Under the pieces are notes generated by a model. The model saw only the letters and a program-made list of their open reading frames with translations, searched no databases and was not told the DNA's origin. The position numbers and the translations under genes are program-made. From contig JAJYHM010000070.1 of NCBI GenBank assembly GCA_021784755.1, positions 1 through 34,624 of the forward strand: a stretch of 34,624 nucleotides of DNA, in the 5' to 3' direction. The stretch is from Pseudomonadota bacterium (lineage in GTDB: Bacteria; Pseudomonadota; Gammaproteobacteria; Acidiferrobacterales; Acidiferrobacteraceae). Positions 7,627 through 15,099 of this stretch are shown here, piece after piece. Within the stretch, counting starts at the first letter, position 1. Every line of letters begins with the position of its first letter.

Positions 7627-8015
7627 TAAGCCGCGCGTCTTTCGACGAATTCGATCTTGTAACCGTCGGGGTCCTCGACGAAGGCGATCACCGTGGTGCC
7701 ATGCTTCATGGGACCCGCCGGCCGCGTCACGCGCCCACCGGCCGCCGCCACCCGCTCACAGGCCCCCGTGGCGTCATCGACCTCGATGGCGACATGACCA
7801 AAGGCGCTGCCCATATCGTAGTGTTTCGTATCCCAGTTGTGGGTGAGCTCAAGAACCGCGCTGTCCCGTTCATTGCCATAGCCCACGAAGGCCAGGGTGA
7901 AGCGCCCCTCGGGATAGTCCGTGCGCCGCAGGACGCGCATGCCGAGGGCCTTGTCATAAAAGTGTAGGGATCGTTCGAGATCGACGACCCGTATCATGGT
8001 GTGGGCTATTCGCAT
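7626..8015 (-). CDS. gloA: Lactoylglutathione lyase (glyoxalase I)
   Basis: This 129-residue single-domain VOC protein has all four metal ligands at the classical positions: His5, Glu56, His74 and Glu122. This is the short Ni2+-type bacterial glyoxalase I, which isomerises the hemithioacetal of methylglyoxal and glutathione to S-lactoylglutathione. The start is the ATG at 8015, preceded by GAGGAAACGCG; the frame stays open to 8096 but the family begins MRxxHTMIRV. It is the first gene of a pair with glutathione peroxidase, both glutathione-linked detoxification functions. Confidence 0.93.
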   Translation of the reverse strand: MRIAHTMIRVVDLERSLHFYDKALGMRVLRRTDYPEGRFTLAFVGYGNERDSAVLELTHNWDTKHYDMGSAFGHVAIEVDDATGACERVAAAGGRVTRPAGPMKHGTTVIAFVEDPDGYKIEFVERRAA

Positions 8016-8169
8016 CGCGTTTCCTCGGAGATTCGTTCTTCGTTCGGGCGCGTGTGTCGGGCCATGGAAGGATCGTGTCCGTGTGGCCGCGCGCATCGCT
8101 TGGTTAGGTCCGCAGCTTCGAGCCTACCGGCGGGCGGTGGGGGAGCGCAAGGTGCTCCCTTAGGGCTTG

Positions 8170-8188
8170 GCCTGCGCGGTGCGCAGGC
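8170..8188 (-). terminator. Hairpin between the OMP gene and gloA
   Basis: GCCTGCGC-GGT-GCGCAGGC is a perfect 8-bp inverted repeat in the 251-bp gap downstream of the outer-membrane protein gene. No T-run follows on the minus strand, so it is at best a weak or Rho-assisted terminator. Confidence 0.35.
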
Positions 8189-8266
8189 GCGACCCCTCTT
8201 TGTGAAGCAGGGGAGGCCCCGCAGGAGCTACCGGGCGCTTAGCGATTCATGCGCGGGTGGCGGATA

Positions 8267-9154
8267 TCAGAAGTGGGCGCCGGCGCCCACCAGGACCAGG
8301 ACCTGCGTCGTGCGGCTGTTCGGTTCGTAATAGCCGTTCTGGCCCGCGCCAGTTGAGGAGAATATCGGCGTGCCCGCCGAGGCGCCGTAGCCGAAGTGGA
8401 TAACGTCGGCGGCCACGAAGGTCCGCCATACGCGATTGATGAGGTAGGTGGCACGCACCCCACCGCTTTCGTAGGCACGGTCGCCGAGCGCCACGGTCTC
8501 GCGTGCGTAATAGAGCGTGTTGGTGCTGGCGTCGATGAAGACCGGGTCGGTGGTGGTGATCTGGGCCCCGAAGGTAAAACCGCCCATGGCGTGAATCGCG
8601 AGCACGACACGCGGCGCGACCGCCATCTCCCACAAGAGGCCACCTCCTAAGTTGCCGTTCGTATAGTCCTCGATGCCTCCGGCGCCCTGCCCGTTGCCCA
8701 CGTTTCTCTGCCAGCGGTGGATGCCGATCGAGAAGTAGGGGATGAGGGCCATACGCCGATAGAAGCCGTAGCCGAAGCCCACGCGCCCATTGATGTCCAC
8801 GATAGTGTTGGCGGTGGTCGTCTGTGCGGGATTGCCGTTCAAATAGTGGCCGTTGTAGTTCGTGTCACCGTGCGCGTAACGTCCTTCTACGCGCCAATAG
8901 GTCCCGCCCTGGGGGTCGCCGCTCAAGGAGGATGCGGCGAGGGATATGAGAGGCACGGTCCCGGTCTCCTGATCCAGGACCGTGCCACCTGCGGTCTCGG
9001 TATAGTCTTGGTTTAGATAGCCTATGCCAACCGAGAAGCCGCTCTCGGCGCGTTGGATGGGATAGGGGATAGCGCCGGCGGTCGCCGCCAACGGGGCCAG
9101 CACCCCGGTCATCCCGAATAGACACGCGGCCGCAAGCCTTACACGTTTCGCCAT
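8267..9154 (-). CDS. Orphan outer-membrane beta-barrel protein
   Basis: The 295-residue product starts with a clear Sec signal peptide (basic start, hydrophobic core, cleavage near residues 25-28, ATAGA). Alternating aromatic/polar beta-strand patterns follow (SGFSVGIGYLNQDYTET, TYWRVEGRYAHG, INGRVGFGYGFYRRMALIPY), and it ends in GAGAHF with the terminal Phe typical of BAM substrates. I do not recognise the family. It resembles OmpW- or opacity-like small barrels in size and pattern. AAGGAAGG precedes the ATG. It is followed by gloA-gpx on the same strand, but a 251-bp gap and a hairpin separate them. Function unknown; a small porin or surface barrel is the cautious reading. Confidence 0.75.
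   Translation of the reverse strand: MAKRVRLAAACLFGMTGVLAPLAATAGAIPYPIQRAESGFSVGIGYLNQDYTETAGGTVLDQETGTVPLISLAASSLSGDPQGGTYWRVEGRYAHGDTNYNGHYLNGNPAQTTTANTIVDINGRVGFGYGFYRRMALIPYFSIGIHRWQRNVGNGQGAGGIEDYTNGNLGGGLLWEMAVAPRVVLAIHAMGGFTFGAQITTTDPVFIDASTNTLYYARETVALGDRAYESGGVRATYLINRVWRTFVAADVIHFGYGASAGTPIFSSTGAGQNGYYEPNSRTTQVLVLVGAGAHF
8273..8290. repeat. 18-bp perfect palindrome at the 3' end of the OMP gene
   Basis: GTGGGCGCCGGCGCCCAC is fully self-complementary and encodes the last residues before the terminal His-Phe. As RNA it gives a strong GC stem right before the stop codon. It may pause ribosomes or protect the message end, or it may be chance in GC-rich code. Confidence 0.4.
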
Positions 9155-9295
9155 GGCAATACCTTCCTTAGAGGATCGATTAAGGGCCCGGACGGCCGGG
9201 GACCTTTGGGGCCACAGGCTTCCCGGCCGTTCTTTCGGGCGCGGCTGCCGTCCGGGGCGGTTTGGGAGTCCCTTGGGGCCGGTATCCGCAGGATA

Positions 9296-9376
9296 CTAGC
9301 GCACCCGACTCATGAAAATGTAGCCGATAAGCGCGATGATGCAATGAAGGCTGTGACTCCGGGGGCGCGAGCGCAT
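9296..9376 (-). CDS. Possible 26-residue single-span membrane peptide
   Basis: An ATG-to-TAG frame encodes a basic N-terminus (MRSRPRSHS), a hydrophobic run (LHCIIALIGYIFM) and a short basic tail (SRVR), the layout of a bacterial small membrane protein. The stop codon runs into an inverted repeat (GTATCC-GCA-GGATAC, 9282-9296). No convincing ribosome site is visible, and I know no family match, so this may be chance. Confidence 0.2.
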   Translation of the reverse strand: MRSRPRSHSLHCIIALIGYIFMSRVR

Positions 9377-9406
9377 CAAAGGGGGCCGATCGGTTGACCA
9401 TGCCCC

Positions 9407-10141
9407 TTGGTCGCAGGCGGGGTTTGGCCCTGCAGCGATGGCAGGCAAGCGCGCCTCTTAGGGGGCGGTCCGCGCCTAGCCTATGCCGCAGGTTTCTTGG
9501 TCGCCGCCATCGTGCGTCTCGAGGTCTGGATCCATTACGCGCGCTATGCGCGCGCCCTCGAAGTCTTGTCGCTGTCCTTGGCTTGCCTGCTACGGCCTTC
9601 TGGGTGCGTGTCGGCTGGCATTGGGCGCTCGTCAGTCTCGTGCTCTCGGTCATGCTGGGGCACCACTACGGCACCGCGCTGGTGGCCATCGTTGGGACCA
9701 CGATCAGCCCTTATCTCTTATCGTGGCAGGCAGGCCAAGAGCCCGAAATCGCCAAGCGCGATCCCGCCAAACAGCCCTTCGTGGTGCGGCTCGTGCAGGC
9801 CCCCCGGGGAATGGCGTCGGATCCGCTTCGACACCTACATCGGCATGGCGCTTTCGCAGAGGGCGGGGTTTTTCATCGCGTTCCGGCAGCCGTGTGTGGC
9901 GGATCTTGGTGTCGCGCTTTTGCCCATAGACTCCATGCGCACGCTTTAACTGAGCGCCGCCCTGAACGGTCTGCTTACCGTACCGCTCCCCGTGCTTATG
10001 ATGATCCTGGCCCGCCGCCGTCGCGTGATGGGGCGTTTCGTCGTGTCCACCGTGCCGCTTGTCATGGGTTGGCTCGCAACGCTCGTCATGGCCGCGGCGG
10101 CGCTTATGCTTGTGAAGAGTGGGGTCACATGCGGCCTGTGA
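9407..10141 (+). pseudogene. Decayed NRAMP-family divalent metal transporter
   Basis: Pieces of an NRAMP (MntH-like) protein are spread over two frames. First comes a segment ending VWIHYARYARALEVLSLSLA (to about 9590). After a shift, GHHYGTALVAIVGTTISPYL and LSWQAGQEPEIAK follow, matching the family's TTISPYLFFWQ signature. Back in the first frame is RIRFDTYIGMALSQRAGFFIAF (about 9818-9885). A TAA stop at 9947-9949 is followed in the same frame by LSAALNGLLTVPLPVLMM and a C-terminal membrane segment ending at 10141. The metal-binding DPGN/DPSG region near the family's N-terminus and a central block are missing. At about 245 codons against about 400 or more in intact homologues, this is a dead gene with frameshifts, a nonsense codon and deletions. 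Confidence 0.8.
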
Positions 10142-10267
10142 GCGACGGACGGGACTTAAGGCACATGCACCCTGGCTTCGCCATTCGGTAGCATGCTAAG
10201 GTATCAGCATAACGATGGCCTGCGCGGCCATTGGGCCTTAGATGCAATAGGGAGAAGACTGCGGGAC

Positions 10268-11227
10268 ATGGAATCGAGACTCGAAATGGATGTCGTGCTT
10301 GCCCAGCCGCGTGGTTTCTGTGCCGGCGTTGTGCGCGCGATCGAGATCGTGGAGCGGGCCCTGGAGGTCTACGGTCCGCCTGTATTTGTGCTGCATGAAA
10401 TCGTTCATAACCAACATGTTGTCGAGGATCTGAAGTCACGAGGCGCGGTGTTTGTCGAGCGCCTGGCGGAGGTCCCCGAGGGGGCGCCCACCATCTTCAG
10501 CGCCCATGGCGTGGCTACGGCCTTGGTCGACGAAGCGGCCGAGCGGCGCCTGGGTGTGCTCGATGCGACCTGTCCTTTGGTCACCAAGGTGCATTATCAG
10601 GCGCAGCGTTACAGCCTGCAGAATTACGCCGTGATCATTATCGGCCACCCCGGACATCCGGAGGTGGAGGGCACGCGCGGACGTATCCCGGGACCCGTCT
10701 ACGTCGTCTCGGATGTTGATGACGTGGCGCGTCTTGCGGTGGCGGACGAGACCAGGCTCGCCTACGTGACCCAGACGACCCTGAGCGTGGACGATACCAA
10801 GGACGTCATTGCGGCCTTGCGGACACGGTTCCCCGCGATCCAAGGGCCGGATCTGAGCGGGATCTGTTATGCCACACAGAACCGGCAGAATGCGGTGCGT
10901 AAGCTCGCAGGGCGGGTGGATGTGTTGCTCGTTGTCGGTGCGCGCAACAGCTCGAACTCGAATCGGCTGCGCGAAGTGGGCGAGCAGCCCGCGACGCGCG
11001 CCTACCTCGTTCAGGACGCGACCGAGCTCGATGCGGCATGGTTCCAGGGGTCGGTGCGGGTCGGTATCACAGCCGGCGCCTCGACCCCCGAGGTCTTGGT
11101 TCGGGGCGTCCTGAAGAAGCTCGAGGATTTCGGCATCGTGCACGTCACGGAGATGGCCGCTGAGCCCGAGACCACCACGTTTCGCCTGCCAGTGGCTTTA
11201 CTGAAAAAGGCGCGGAGCTCCCTCTAA
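10268..11227 (+). CDS. ispH: 4-hydroxy-3-methylbut-2-enyl diphosphate reductase
   Basis: IspH (LytB) catalyses the last step of the MEP pathway, reducing HMBPP to IPP and DMAPP with a [4Fe-4S] cluster. The three cluster cysteines are Cys18 (RGFCAGV), Cys102 (DATCPLVTKVH) and Cys200 (ICYATQNRQ), with HPGHPEVEGT between them. The length of about 319 residues is normal. Start choice is uncertain: the ATG at 10268 or 10286 both fit, while the frame is open to 10193. It heads the hopanoid locus, 32 bp before hpnH, and so supplies the C5 units for squalene. A housekeeping ispH copy elsewhere cannot be excluded. A weak promoter-like TTCGGT-18 bp-CATAAC lies at 10184-10213. Confidence 0.93.
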   Translation: MESRLEMDVVLAQPRGFCAGVVRAIEIVERALEVYGPPVFVLHEIVHNQHVVEDLKSRGAVFVERLAEVPEGAPTIFSAHGVATALVDEAAERRLGVLDATCPLVTKVHYQAQRYSLQNYAVIIIGHPGHPEVEGTRGRIPGPVYVVSDVDDVARLAVADETRLAYVTQTTLSVDDTKDVIAALRTRFPAIQGPDLSGICYATQNRQNAVRKLAGRVDVLLVVGARNSSNSNRLREVGEQPATRAYLVQDATELDAAWFQGSVRVGITAGASTPEVLVRGVLKKLEDFGIVHVTEMAAEPETTTFRLPVALLKKARSSL

Positions 11228-11259
11228 AAAAGGGGGCGTCCAAGAAGTAGGAGATCGCT

Positions 11260-12369
11260 ATGCAAGTGCCCATACGACAACAGTGGCGCGTCGGACGCTA
11301 TATCCTCGGGCAGAAGTTGCGAGGCAATGACCGCTACCCGCTGGTGTTGATGCTCGAGCCCTTGTTTCGTTGCAATCTGGAGTGCGCCGGTTGCGGCAAG
11401 ATCGAGTATCCGGACGACATACTGGATAAACGCCTGAGCGTCGAGGAGTGCCTGCAGGCGGTGGACGAGTGCGGCGCGCCCATCGTCTCGATTCCGGGAG
11501 GCGAGCCCCTGATCCATAAAGATATGCCGGCGATCGTCGCCGGGATCGTGGCGCGCAAGAAGTTTGTCTATCTTTGCACGAACGCCCTTTTGTTGCCGCG
11601 CAAGATCGACGATTACACGCCATCGCCCTATCTCACCTTCTCCATACACTTAGACGGCCTGCGTGAGCGCCATGACCGATCGGTGTGCCGCGAGGGGGTG
11701 TTCGACAAGGCCGTCGAGGCGATCAAGATCGCGCGCGACCGGGGCTTCCGCGTCACGGTGAACTGCACCCTGTTTCAAGACGAGGACCCGGCCGAGGTGG
11801 CCGATTTCTTCGATTTCGTGAGTGACCTGGGCGTGGAAGGTGTGACTGTATCCCCCGGATACAGCTATGAACGGGCCCCGCGACAGGATGTGTTCCTGCG
11901 GCGCGCCCAGAGCAAGACCCTGTTTCGCAAGGTGTTCGGGGCGGGACGCGAGCGGGGCGCCAAATGGCGCTTCAACCAATCGAGCTTGTTTCTGGACTTT
12001 CTGGCCGGCAACCAGACTTATCAGTGCACCCCCTGGAGTAATCCGACGCGTAACGTGTTCGGCTGGCAGAAGCCCTGCTATCTGCTGAGCGACGAGGGTT
12101 ACGCCGAGAGCTTTGCCGAATTGATCGAGACCACGCCATGGGAGCGCTATGGAACCGGACGTCATCCCAAGTGTGACAACTGTATGGTCCATTGCGGTTA
12201 CGAGGGGACGGCGGTCAATGATACGTTTGCCCATCCCCTGAAGGCCTTGAAGGTCTACCTGCGCGGCCCGCGTGTGACGGGCCCCATGGCGCCCGACCCG
12301 GAGCCTGCACGCGAGGATCAAGGCGTGGTCGTGACCGTACGCAGGGCCTCGCCGAAGAGCGTGGGCTAG
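11260..12369 (+). CDS. hpnH: Adenosylhopane synthase, radical SAM enzyme HpnH
   Basis: This is a 369-residue radical SAM protein with the cluster motif Cys38-x3-Cys42-x2-Cys45 (CNLECAGCGK) and the SAM-binding GGEPL. A cysteine-bearing C-terminal SPASM-like part (PKCDNCMVHCGYEG) resembles other HpnH proteins. HpnH adds the 5'-deoxyadenosyl radical to diploptene to form adenosylhopane, the first step of side-chain extension. TAGGAG precedes the ATG. It follows ispH and precedes hpnB by 16 bp. Family identity is strong because the core HpnH sequence (RGNDRYPLVLMLEPLFRCNL) is highly conserved. Confidence 0.95.
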   Translation: MQVPIRQQWRVGRYILGQKLRGNDRYPLVLMLEPLFRCNLECAGCGKIEYPDDILDKRLSVEECLQAVDECGAPIVSIPGGEPLIHKDMPAIVAGIVARKKFVYLCTNALLLPRKIDDYTPSPYLTFSIHLDGLRERHDRSVCREGVFDKAVEAIKIARDRGFRVTVNCTLFQDEDPAEVADFFDFVSDLGVEGVTVSPGYSYERAPRQDVFLRRAQSKTLFRKVFGAGRERGAKWRFNQSSLFLDFLAGNQTYQCTPWSNPTRNVFGWQKPCYLLSDEGYAESFAELIETTPWERYGTGRHPKCDNCMVHCGYEGTAVNDTFAHPLKALKVYLRGPRVTGPMAPDPEPAREDQGVVVTVRRASPKSVG

Positions 12370-12385
12370 GCGGCTTACGCACTCA

Positions 12386-13513
12386 ATGGTGTGGGCGGAC
12401 CTAGCAGCAGTCGCGGCGTCCGCGTGGCTTGCCTTGCTGCTCGTTCCCTGGCGTTCGTGGCGTACCGCGGAGCGGCTGGAAGCCGATCCAACGGCGATCG
12501 CGCGCGTGGACCTGGCGGATATCACGGTGGTGATGCCGGCGCGTAACGAGGCGGCCGTGATTGGACGCTCGCTCGCCGCGCTTGCCCGTCAGGGATCGTC
12601 GGTAGCCGTCATAGTGGTCGATGACGGCTCAATCGATGACACCGTTGGGGTCGCCTCGCGCGCAGGACTTGAGTCACTGAGCCTGATCCAAGCCCCTCCG
12701 CTGCCTGCCGGCTGGACCGGTAAACTCTGGGCCCTTGAACAGGGGCGCAGGGCCGTGACGCGCCCCTATGTGTTGCTATTGGATGCCGATATCGCCTTGG
12801 CGCCGGGGCTTGTGGCGACACTCGTGGAGAAGGCCCGCGGCGAGCGCCTGGCGCTCGTCTCGCTCATGGCGGCCCCGGCGATGAGCGGTTTCTGGGATCG
12901 TTGGTGGATGCCGGTCTTCATCTACTTCTTTAAGCTTCTCTACCCCTTCCGTTTGGCCAATAAGCCTGAGGCTTCGACCGCCGCGGCCGCCGGCGGCTGC
13001 CTGCTCATCGCCACCCAAGCCCTCGCCGATATCGGGGGCTTCGAGGCTTTGCGGGGCGCAGTGATAGACGACTGCACCTTGGCGGCTTTGATCAAAGCGC
13101 GCGGCGCGGGCGGGACGTGGATCGGGCTCACCCATTCCGCGGTCATGTTGCGTGCCACGGGCTTTGCCGGTTTCTGGCGGATGGTGGCGCGTACCGCTTT
13201 TACTCAACTGCGCTACTCTTACGCCCTGCTCGCGATGTGCGCGGGGGTCATGCTGGTGGTGTTCGTGGCGCCGATTGTCGCCCTGATCGCAGGCGACGGG
13301 ACCGCACGGATCTTGGGCGCTGCGGCGCTTACCTTCATGGGCGTAAGTTATGCGCCGACTGCGCGTTTCTATGGCCAGTCGCCGTTTGCGATCCCCGCCT
13401 TGCCGGTCGCCGGGATGGCTTTTCTGCTTATGACCTTCACGTCGGCGCTGTGGTATGCTCGCGGGCTCCGGTCCCGATGGAAAGGTCGCGATTATCGGCG
13501 CGGGTCGGCTTGA
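12386..13513 (+). CDS. hpnB: Hopanoid-associated glycosyltransferase HpnB
   Basis: This 375-residue family-2 glycosyltransferase has an N-terminal membrane anchor, ITVVMPARNEAAVIGRSL at the start of the GT-A fold, VVDDGSIDDT, and the metal-binding DAD (LLLDADIAL). A C-terminal group of three or four hydrophobic segments begins near residue 275. This layout is that of HpnB, a conserved member of hopanoid clusters whose exact substrate has not been settled. It lies tightly between hpnH (16 bp) and hpnM (41 bp). It could act on hopanoid head groups at the cytoplasmic face; that is inference. Confidence 0.88.
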   Translation: MVWADLAAVAASAWLALLLVPWRSWRTAERLEADPTAIARVDLADITVVMPARNEAAVIGRSLAALARQGSSVAVIVVDDGSIDDTVGVASRAGLESLSLIQAPPLPAGWTGKLWALEQGRRAVTRPYVLLLDADIALAPGLVATLVEKARGERLALVSLMAAPAMSGFWDRWWMPVFIYFFKLLYPFRLANKPEASTAAAAGGCLLIATQALADIGGFEALRGAVIDDCTLAALIKARGAGGTWIGLTHSAVMLRATGFAGFWRMVARTAFTQLRYSYALLAMCAGVMLVVFVAPIVALIAGDGTARILGAAALTFMGVSYAPTARFYGQSPFAIPALPVAGMAFLLMTFTSALWYARGLRSRWKGRDYRRGSA

Positions 13514-13554
13514 TCGGCCGGGCGAGATGGGTCGCAATGGCAAAAGGAGAGGCT

Positions 13555-14196
13555 ATGGGACGGCAACAGATAAGACAGTGGCAGGCGGCCTCGCGGGCGG
13601 TGGCTTTCCTCGCGGTCATTATGACGGCTGCGCCCGCGTGGGCGGCGCGCACGGGGCGTGCGGTGTCCGTGGTGCGGCAATTCCAAGATACCCTGCTTGT
13701 GGTCATGAAGGCGGGCAAATCGCTCGGATTCGAGGGGCGCTACCGGAAGCTCATGCCGGCTGTGCGTGCGAGCCACGATCTGCCCTATATTGCGGAGTTG
13801 ACCCTGGGTCCCTACTGGGACAAGCTGTCGCTAGCCGAGCACCGGGCATTCGTGACCGAATTTGCGCGGCTGACCGTGGCGACCTATGCGGCGCAGTTTC
13901 GACGCTATTCGGGGCAGGCCTTTCGCCTGACTGCCTCGCGGGCTGTGGCGCAGGGCGATGTGTTGGTCGAGACCGAGCTTACGACCGACGGACATAAGGA
14001 GGCTACCCTCGACTACCTGGTGGCTCAGAGCGCCGGGCGTTGGCGGATCGTCAATATTGTGGCCAATGGCGTGAGCGATCTCGCGTTGAAACGCGCCCAG
14101 TACACGGCCATCATCCGCAAGAAAGGGTTTCCCGTGTTGCTTTCGATTTTACGCGCCAAGGTCACGGAGCTGAGCCACGGCGCGCCGAAGAGGTAG
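13555..14196 (+). CDS. hpnM: HpnM, MlaC/Ttg2D-like periplasmic lipid carrier
   Basis: The 213-residue product has a signal peptide (residues 1-30, ending TAAPAWA) and a periplasmic MlaC/toluene-tolerance Ttg2-family domain: GRYRKLMPAVRASHDLPYIA, then LTVATYAAQFRRYSGQ, and WRIVNIVANGVSDLALKRAQY near the end. The family binds phospholipid tails and shuttles lipids through the periplasm. I chose the ATG at 13555 because AAGGAGAGG lies just upstream; the open frame extends far back into hpnB. Its position directly before mlaA, inside a hopanoid cluster, suggests that its cargo is a hopanoid or that it balances hopanoid and phospholipid distribution. Confidence 0.88.
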   Translation: MGRQQIRQWQAASRAVAFLAVIMTAAPAWAARTGRAVSVVRQFQDTLLVVMKAGKSLGFEGRYRKLMPAVRASHDLPYIAELTLGPYWDKLSLAEHRAFVTEFARLTVATYAAQFRRYSGQAFRLTASRAVAQGDVLVETELTTDGHKEATLDYLVAQSAGRWRIVNIVANGVSDLALKRAQYTAIIRKKGFPVLLSILRAKVTELSHGAPKR

Positions 14197-14226
14197 GCGT
14201 GGGGGCGGTCACAGCAGCGCGGTCTC

Positions 14227-15084
14227 ATGGCGGATGAACCCTCTCAACGAACGAGACAGATCATCGGACGCATTTTTGGTCTTGGCTGTCTCTTGCTTGT
14301 GGCGGGGTGCGCGACGACCAGCGGCCCCGACCCTTTGCAGCCTATGAACCGGCGGTTCTACGCCTTCAACAGTGATGCCGACCGCCTGCTCATGAGCCCC
14401 GTGGCGCGCATGTACAAGACTGTGACGCCCAAGCCCCTGCGGGCCTCACTCACCAATTTCTTCCACAATGTCGCTTACCCGGACGTCATCGTGAATGATT
14501 TTCTGCAGGGGCGGATTGGGCAGGGCGCCGGCGATATCGGTCGTTTCGTCGTGAATAGCACCCTGGGTCTTTTGGGCCTTTTTGATGTCGCGACTCCGCT
14601 TGGGCTGAAGGCCCATGTCGAGGATGCGGGGCTTACGCTCGGGCGTTGGGGCGTGGGGCGCGGTCCCTATCTGGTGCTGCCCTTCGTTGGCCCCGATACC
14701 TTGCGCAATACCCCAAGTGTCGTCATGGGTATATTCACGAACGTGCTTTACTACGTGGGCAACTCGGCATTTACGGTTCCCCTCACGGTGTTCGACGTCA
14801 TCAACGCGCGCGCAAATGCCAGCCGTTCCCTGCGCTATATGCGCGAGAACGCAGTCGACCAGTACGTCTTCACGCGCGATGCCTATCTCCAGCATAGGAG
14901 CTATCTTCAGGACGGTGGCCATCTCCCCCTGAAGGCGGTCGAGGAGATGATGTTCCCGCCGGGTCCTGCGCTGGTGCCGCGCGACCCCCCACCGCTCGCA
15001 GATCCTGCGCCCGTGGTCCGCCCGGTCGTCACGATCCCGAGGCGGGCCCCGGTGGCCATCAGGCCGCCGGCACCCGCGGGATAG
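14227..15084 (+). CDS. mlaA: MlaA/VacJ-family outer-membrane lipoprotein
   Basis: This 285-residue lipoprotein has a lipobox LVAGC with Cys28 followed by Ala, which favours outer-membrane sorting. The MlaA domain is evident from DPLQPMNRRFYAFN, VNDFLQGRIGQGAGDIGRFV and VGRGPYLVLPFVGPDT. MlaA forms a ring in the inner leaflet of the outer membrane and passes mislocalised phospholipids to MlaC. Here the other Mla genes (mlaB, D, E, F) are absent and the neighbours are hopanoid genes. A Pro-rich tail (about 245-285) extends beyond the usual domain and may be flexible. It lies 30 bp after hpnM and 15 bp before hpnA. Confidence 0.92.
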   Translation: MADEPSQRTRQIIGRIFGLGCLLLVAGCATTSGPDPLQPMNRRFYAFNSDADRLLMSPVARMYKTVTPKPLRASLTNFFHNVAYPDVIVNDFLQGRIGQGAGDIGRFVVNSTLGLLGLFDVATPLGLKAHVEDAGLTLGRWGVGRGPYLVLPFVGPDTLRNTPSVVMGIFTNVLYYVGNSAFTVPLTVFDVINARANASRSLRYMRENAVDQYVFTRDAYLQHRSYLQDGGHLPLKAVEEMMFPPGPALVPRDPPPLADPAPVVRPVVTIPRRAPVAIRPPAPAG

Positions 15085-15099
15085 TCCCTTGGAGGAGCG

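Noticed and set aside
9180..9653. Minus-strand frame overlapping the NRAMP remnant
   Set aside because: No ribosome site or family resemblance; the opposite strand carries clear NRAMP motifs.
10189..10198. 10-bp palindrome TAGCATGCTA upstream of ispH
   Set aside because: Too short to separate from chance, and no second copy is seen.
13117..13554. Upstream extension of the hpnM frame
   Set aside because: It runs inside hpnB in another frame; the signal peptide and the AAGGAGAGG site place the real start at 13555.
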